From Micromonospora vinacea (GTDB lineage Bacteria > Actinomycetota > Actinomycetes > Mycobacteriales > Micromonosporaceae), in the NCBI RefSeq assembly GCF_015751785.1, contig NZ_JADOTY010000001.1, positions 1,922,001-1,986,000 on the forward strand: a stretch of 64,000 bases of DNA. Direction: 5' to 3'. Within the stretch, counting starts at the first letter, position 1, and the number at the start of each line of letters is the position of its first letter. Under the pieces are notes generated by a model. The model was given only the letters and a program-made list of their open reading frames with translations. It was not told the origin of the DNA and made no database searches. The translations under genes were made by a program, and so were the position numbers. Positions 59,998-64,000 of this stretch are shown here, in pieces.

Positions 59998-60516
59998 TCA
60001 GGGCCGACGGGTGGCGCCGTCGGTGGCCGCGACCTGCTCCGGACTGACGTCGTCACTGCCGGCGGTGGCGCACGGATGCGCGGCGTCGCGGACGCGGCGC
60101 AACCCGTCGAGGAGGGCCGCCAGCGCCTCGGGGTCGAGTTGCCCGGTGAACCACTGCTCGATCATCTGCAGGTGCCCGGGCAGCGTCTCGTTCAGGCGTT
60201 GCATTCCGGCGGCGGTGACCACCGCGTACGAGCTGCGCCGGTCGTTCGGGCAGGCCCGGCGGGTGAGCAGCCCGTCGCGCTCCATCCGGTCCACCACCCG
60301 GGTCACTCCACTGGTCGACAGGGAGGTCTGCGCCGCGAGGTCGGTCATGCGTAGTTGGTTGCCCGGCGAGCGGGCCAGTCGGGTGATGACCTCGAACTCG
60401 ACCGCGGAGAGCCCGTGCTCCTCGAGTTGGGCGTTGAACCGGGCTGACAGCCCGGCGTGTGCCTCGAAGAGCAGGCCGACGGCGGTGATCCGGGGATCGT
60501 CGAAGACGTTGGTCAC
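59998..60516 (-). CDS. MarR family regulator divergent from yceI
   Basis: 172-residue MarR repressor. Winged-helix parts: FEVITRLARSPGNQLRMTDL, AAQTSLSTSGVTRVVDRMER (recognition helix) and the wing LLTRRACPNDRRSSYAVVTA (about 50-110). Cys in the wing may be a redox or simple structural residue. GTG 60516 is chosen; TATGAT (60528-60523) ends exactly 6 bases before it, so the mRNA may be leaderless. It diverges from the YceI gene, which it probably controls. Confidence 0.9.
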   Translation of the reverse strand: MTNVFDDPRITAVGLLFEAHAGLSARFNAQLEEHGLSAVEFEVITRLARSPGNQLRMTDLAAQTSLSTSGVTRVVDRMERDGLLTRRACPNDRRSSYAVVTAAGMQRLNETLPGHLQMIEQWFTGQLDPEALAALLDGLRRVRDAAHPCATAGSDDVSPEQVAATDGATRRP

Positions 60517-60522
60517 TGGTTC

Positions 60523-60566
60523 ATCATACCAGTGCTTGACACGGGGAATGTTGTTGCAGTTATAGT
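60523..60566. promoter_or_regulatory. Divergent marR and yceI promoters
   Basis: Rightward: TTGACA (60536-60541), a 19-base spacer and TATAGT (60561-60566), about 50 bases before the YceI ATG. Leftward: TATGAT (60528-60523), close to the marR start. The two overlap head to head, so a single bound repressor could block both. Spacing of the rightward pair is somewhat long. Confidence 0.6.
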
Positions 60567-60615
60567 TGCTCAAGCAGTCGTTGGGCTACTAAACAATCTC
60601 CTGGAGGACAGCAGC

Positions 60616-61197
60616 ATGACCAGCAGCATCGATGCGGTTACCCGCGACTGGGACGGCCTCACCATCCCGGCGGCCGGCACCTACGCGCTCGACGTGGCGC
60701 ACAAGCGGGTCGGCTTCGTTGCCCGGCACATGATGGTGAGCAAGGTCCGCGGTGAGTTCAACGAGGCGACCGCCACCATCACCGTCGCCGAGGACCCGCT
60801 GCAGTCGTCGGTCGTCGCCACCATTCAGGCCGCCAGCGTCGACACCACCCAGGCCGACCGGGACGCGCACCTGCGCAGCCCCGAGTTCCTGGACGCCGAG
60901 AAGTTCCCGACGCTCGAGTTCCGCAGCACCGGGGTCAAGTCCCGTCGCGGCGGCGAGTTCGTCCTCACCGGTGAGCTGACCATCAAGGACGTCACCCGCC
61001 CGGTCGAGCTGGAGGTGGAGTTCGAGGGTGTCGGCCGCAGCCCGTTCGGCCAGGACATCTTCGGCTTCTCCGCGAGCACCGAGATCGACCGCGAGGAGTT
61101 CGGCCTGACCTGGAACGTCGCCCTGGAGACCGGGGGCGTGCTGGTCAGCCGCAAGATCAAGATTGAGATCGAGGGCGAGGCCGTCCGTCAGGCCTGA
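60616..61197 (+). CDS. YceI family protein
   Basis: 193-residue lipocalin-like beta-barrel protein that binds isoprenoid lipids in known homologues. It starts with the family's usual pattern: TYALDVAHKRVGFVARHMMV (about 21-40), then GEFNEATATI, RSPEFLDAEKFPTLEFRST and DVTRPVELEVEFEG. The end EFGLTWNVALETGGVLVSRK is typical. No signal peptide, so it is cytosolic, in contrast to E. coli YceI. The CTGGAGG site precedes the ATG. It is probably repressed by the divergent MarR protein, which suggests an inducible stress or lipid role. Confidence 0.92.
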   Translation: MTSSIDAVTRDWDGLTIPAAGTYALDVAHKRVGFVARHMMVSKVRGEFNEATATITVAEDPLQSSVVATIQAASVDTTQADRDAHLRSPEFLDAEKFPTLEFRSTGVKSRRGGEFVLTGELTIKDVTRPVELEVEFEGVGRSPFGQDIFGFSASTEIDREEFGLTWNVALETGGVLVSRKIKIEIEGEAVRQA

Positions 61198-61246
61198 TCT
61201 TCGAGGATCGCCGGAGGGTCAGGGGGATCCTCCCGGTGATCCGGTA

Positions 61247-61283
61247 CGAAGGGCCCGCGCCGTACGTCGGCGCGGGCCCTTCG
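61247..61283 (+). terminator. Strong hairpin after yceI
   Basis: A perfect 16-base stem (61247-61262 with 61268-61283, CGAAGGGCCCGCGCCG with its complement) and a 5-base loop begin 49 bases after the stop. It lies in the 310-base gap 61198-61507 before the glutamate-cysteine ligase gene. I see no other gene or element in that gap. Confidence 0.75.
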
Positions 61284-61507
61284 CCGTTCCCACTCGTGGT
61301 AATTGTCACGGGTTGTTCGCACCGCCATTGGGTCCAGCCGGTCGCCGACGGGGTACAGATGGCGCCACGAGCGCGTCCGCGCCGGCCGACACCGGATCAC
61401 CGCCGCCGGCCTCTGGCCCCGGTCAGGTGGGCGCTCTTACCGTGGATGCTTCACAAAGCGCTTCCGGGACGGCATGATCCCGACCGCGCCGGCCGTCGGG
61501 AGGACAC

Positions 61508-62986
61508 ATGGGCAGGGACGTCTCAGAGGGCGCCTTCACCCGGGATGATCGCGTCCGATATCGGCAGAAGGTGCGGCGGTGTCTGGACGTCTTCGCCCTG
61601 ATGTTGGACGACTTCGGCTTCGACGCCGACCGGCCGATGACCGGCCTGGAGATCGAACTCAACCTGGTCGACTCGGCCGCCGAGCCGGCGATGCGCAACG
61701 AGGAGATCCTCGCCGACATCGCGGACCCCCTCTTCCAGACCGAGTTGGGGCAGTTCAACCTGGAACTCAACGCCGAGCCCCGACTGATCGAGGGCACCGG
61801 CTTCGCCGACTACGAGCACGACCTGCGCGGCAGCCTCTCCCGGGCCGACGAACGTGCCGCCAGATCCGACGCGAAGATCGTCCTGGTCGGCATCCTGCCC
61901 ACCCTCACCGAGGGGCACCTGGTCGAGGACAATCTCTCCACCAACGAGCGCTACCGGGTTCTCAACGACCAGATCGTCGGCGCCCGGGGCGAGGACATCG
62001 AGCTGGACATCCGCGGCGTCGAGCAGTTGCGGACACACACCGACTCGATCGCCCCCGAGGCCGCCTGCACGAGCCTCCAGTTCCACCTCCAGGTCGCCCC
62101 GGACAGCTTCGCCGACTACTGGAACGCATCCCAGGCCATCGCCGGGGTGCAGGTCGCGGTCGGGGCGAACAGCCCCTTCCTGTACGGCCGCCAACTGTGG
62201 GCCGAGACGCGGATCGCCCTGTTCCAGCAGGCCACCGACACCCGTCCGGACGAGCTCAAGGCCCAGGGGGTACGGCCGCGGGTGTGGTTCGGCGAACGGT
62301 GGATCACCTCGATCTTCGACCTCTTCGAGGAGAACGTCAGGTACTTCCCGCCGCTGCTGCCGATCTGCGAGGACGAGGACCCGGTGGAGGTGCTGCACGC
62401 CGGCGGTGTGCCACAGCTCGGGGAGCTGCGACTGCACAACGGCACTGTCTACCGGTGGAACCGTCCGGTCTACGACATCATGAACGGCCGCCCCCATCTG
62501 CGGGTGGAGAACCGGGTGCTGCCGGCCGGTCCGACGGTGGTGGACATGCTGGCCAACGCGGCCTTCTACTTCGGGCTGGTACGCGGTCTGGCCGAGGCCG
62601 ATCGACCGATCTGGAGCCAACTCACCTTCAGCTCCGCCGAGGAGAACTTCCACGCCGCCGCCCGACGTGGCCTCGACGCCGCGCTGCACTGGCCCGGGCT
62701 CGGCGACGTGCCGGTCACCAAACTGGTCCTGGAGCAACTGCTGCCGACCGCCGCCGCCGGCCTGGACGGGTTCGGTGTCGCCTCGGCGCAGCGGGACCGG
62801 CTGCTCGGCATCATCGAGCAGCGCTGCCGTACCGGCCGTAACGGTGCCGTCTGGCAGACCGAGGCGGTCTGGGCGGCGGAGCGGCACCACGGCATGGACC
62901 GGGCGGACGCGCTGCACCACATGGTCACGCGCTACGCCGAACTCCAGCGCACCAACGAACCCGTCCACACCTGGCCAACCACCTGA
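61508..62986 (+). CDS. Glutamate-cysteine ligase family (GCS2) protein
   Basis: 492 residues of the GCS2/EgtA-like carboxylate-amine ligase family. Key parts: TGLEIELNLVDSAAEPAMRN (about 44-63), QFNLELNAEPRLIEG (Glu residues binding metal, about 82-96), SLQFHLQVAPDSFADYWNAS (about 185-205) and RPHLRVENRVLPAGPTVVDM (about 325-345). Family members join glutamate to cysteine or another amine. Actinobacteria make mycothiol rather than glutathione, and no glutathione synthetase or ergothioneine genes lie here, so the product is uncertain. The site GGGAGGACAC precedes ATG 61508. Confidence 0.85.
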   Translation: MGRDVSEGAFTRDDRVRYRQKVRRCLDVFALMLDDFGFDADRPMTGLEIELNLVDSAAEPAMRNEEILADIADPLFQTELGQFNLELNAEPRLIEGTGFADYEHDLRGSLSRADERAARSDAKIVLVGILPTLTEGHLVEDNLSTNERYRVLNDQIVGARGEDIELDIRGVEQLRTHTDSIAPEAACTSLQFHLQVAPDSFADYWNASQAIAGVQVAVGANSPFLYGRQLWAETRIALFQQATDTRPDELKAQGVRPRVWFGERWITSIFDLFEENVRYFPPLLPICEDEDPVEVLHAGGVPQLGELRLHNGTVYRWNRPVYDIMNGRPHLRVENRVLPAGPTVVDMLANAAFYFGLVRGLAEADRPIWSQLTFSSAEENFHAAARRGLDAALHWPGLGDVPVTKLVLEQLLPTAAAGLDGFGVASAQRDRLLGIIEQRCRTGRNGAVWQTEAVWAAERHHGMDRADALHHMVTRYAELQRTNEPVHTWPTT

Positions 62987-63039
62987 CCCACCCCACTCGC
63001 GCACCGCGTCCCCATCCGGGGTGGGGGTGGCCCTGGGGG

Positions 63040-64000
63040 TTAGTCGGTGGTGGGGCGGGGGGCGCGGCGGGATGCTCGGGTGGGCCGGCTGGTTGGGGCC
63101 GGGTTCTCCGCTGTTGCCGCTTCGGTGGGACGGTCCTTGTCAGTGAGGTCCGGGTCCTTGCGCGGGGCGGGCACCTGCGGTGCGGCGGTGGCCTCGCCCG
63201 GCAGGGGTCCCGTCCGAGGCGTCTGCGGTGAGGCGTCGGCTCTCCGGCGCCGCGCTGCGGTTCCGGCCGTCGAGGTCGTCGAGGCCGTGGAGCCGGCCGT
63301 CGGGGCTGGGGTTCCGGCCGCCGAGCCGCCGACCGCTGACCGGGGGTCGGTCTCGGCGACCGGGGCCGGATCGGCCACCGTGTCCCGACCGACCGCACTC
63401 CGGTCGGCCGGGCGGCTTCGGTCGGCCGCGTGGTTCCGCTCGGCCCGCTCGGCGAGGAGGGCGGCCAGCACCGAACCGCCGACACCGGCGAGCACTGCGT
63501 ACGGGGCGACGAGCTGGGTGGACAGCTGCGCGGGGCCCAGCGTCGACCAGTGCGGCAGGGTGGTCAGGTAGGCGAGCGCGACGAGCACCGGGCCAGCCGC
63601 ACCGGAGGCCGCCGCACCCACGCGGTGCCCGCCCGAGCGGGCGGACCGACGGGCGGCCAGCACACCGATCAGCAGCGCGGGCACCAGTGCCAGCAGCGCG
63701 CCGGGCCAGTAGAGCTGGCCCCCGATCCAGTACCGGGCGTGGTCCGGGTCGAACTGCCAGGTGCCGAGTTGCGCGCCGGTCAACCCTCGTCCGACTCGTA
63801 CCCCGTCGATCACCGAGACCACCGCGAGCAGCCAGAGCCAGGCGGCCGTCGTTGTCACGTTGGCCGCGGCGGCTCGGGAGCGAAGTGCCCAGATGGCGAC
63901 GAGGACGCCGATCAGGATGCCCAGCGTGGCCTGCACGGCGGCCGTCCGTTGCGGTGCGTCGGTGTCCCCGCCAGCGGCGACCCGGGCGGGTACGGCGATC
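63040..64000 (-). CDS. Membrane protein with disordered tail (partial at window edge)
   Basis: The frame is open from the stop at 63040 to the window end, so its start may lie outside. The first in-window start candidate is GTG 63936, giving 298 residues. The N-terminal ~165 residues of that form contain five hydrophobic helices (for example TLGILIGVLVAIWALRS, LYWPGALLALVPALLIGVLA and APYAVLAGVGGSVLAALLAE). The C-terminal ~130 residues are a disordered tail rich in Ala, Pro, Thr, Arg and Asp. No known catalytic motif is seen. The gene converges on the glutamate-cysteine ligase gene with 53 bases between stops. Function unknown. Confidence 0.75.
   Translation of the reverse strand, partial: IAVPARVAAGGDTDAPQRTAAVQATLGILIGVLVAIWALRSRAAAANVTTTAAWLWLLAVVSVIDGVRVGRGLTGAQLGTWQFDPDHARYWIGGQLYWPGALLALVPALLIGVLAARRSARSGGHRVGAAASGAAGPVLVALAYLTTLPHWSTLGPAQLSTQLVAPYAVLAGVGGSVLAALLAERAERNHAADRSRPADRSAVGRDTVADPAPVAETDPRSAVGGSAAGTPAPTAGSTASTTSTAGTAARRRRADASPQTPRTGPLPGEATAAPQVPAPRKDPDLTDKDRPTEAATAENPAPTSRPTRASRRAPRPTTD

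Overview
The window is a chromosomal origin region from a high-GC actinobacterium, most likely a Micromonosporaceae member (Micromonospora or a near relative). The gene order rsmG-jag-yidC-yidD-rnpA-rpmH | dnaA-oriC-dnaN-gnd-recF-dciA-gyrB-gyrA-DUF3566-tRNA-Ile-DLW39-tRNA-Ala is the actinobacterial origin core. GC-rich codon use, GTG starts, a SigE-family sigma factor, AfsR-like STAND regulators and a snapalysin fit the same group. The genus is inferred from layout and protein character; no search was run.

Layout. 1-3559: leftward operon for ribosomal RNA methylation, RNA binding, membrane protein insertion, RNase P and L34. 3560-4185: divergent control region. 4186-18518: replication core. 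It has dnaA with an intrinsic terminator, a DnaA-box array with an AT-rich stretch (oriC, about 6163-6606), dnaN, gnd, recF, dciA, gyrB and gyrA, a DUF3566 membrane protein and two tRNA genes. A second small DnaA-box cluster lies between gyrB and gyrA.

18519-20430: a small, less GC-rich patch next to tRNA-Ala carrying a SUKH (SMI1/KNR4) protein and two proteins of unknown function. 20434-34700: mixed housekeeping and accessory genes: CBS-pair proteins, a 5'-truncated metallo-beta-lactamase-fold gene, a TetR/DUF418 pair, a giant P-type ATPase with a degenerate second ATPase half, MFS and GAP-family membrane proteins, an SDR, a YbaK-type deacylase, FrnE and SufE. A parS-like site (15 of 16 bases) lies at 33083-33098. 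34746-42309: proS, an SGNH hydrolase, a secreted Ig-like protein, a rhodanese, and a SigE-family sigma factor with a putative membrane anti-sigma partner.

42380-50270: a TetR/flavin monooxygenase pair around a strong palindromic operator, an MFS exporter, and a tightly coupled HSP90-family/TPR gene pair. The HSP90/TPR pair is the best candidate here for a poorly described system. 50335-56985: leucine/acyl-CoA catabolism (TetR regulator, biotin carboxylase, HMG-CoA lyase, carboxyltransferase, acyl-CoA dehydrogenase), interrupted by a secreted snapalysin. No biotin carrier domain is encoded with the carboxylase. 57119-64000: an HTH-STAND-TPR regulator, a divergent MarR/YceI pair, a glutamate-cysteine ligase family protein and a membrane protein cut by the window end.

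No rRNA, CRISPR array, insertion sequence, integrase or biosynthetic gene cluster was seen.
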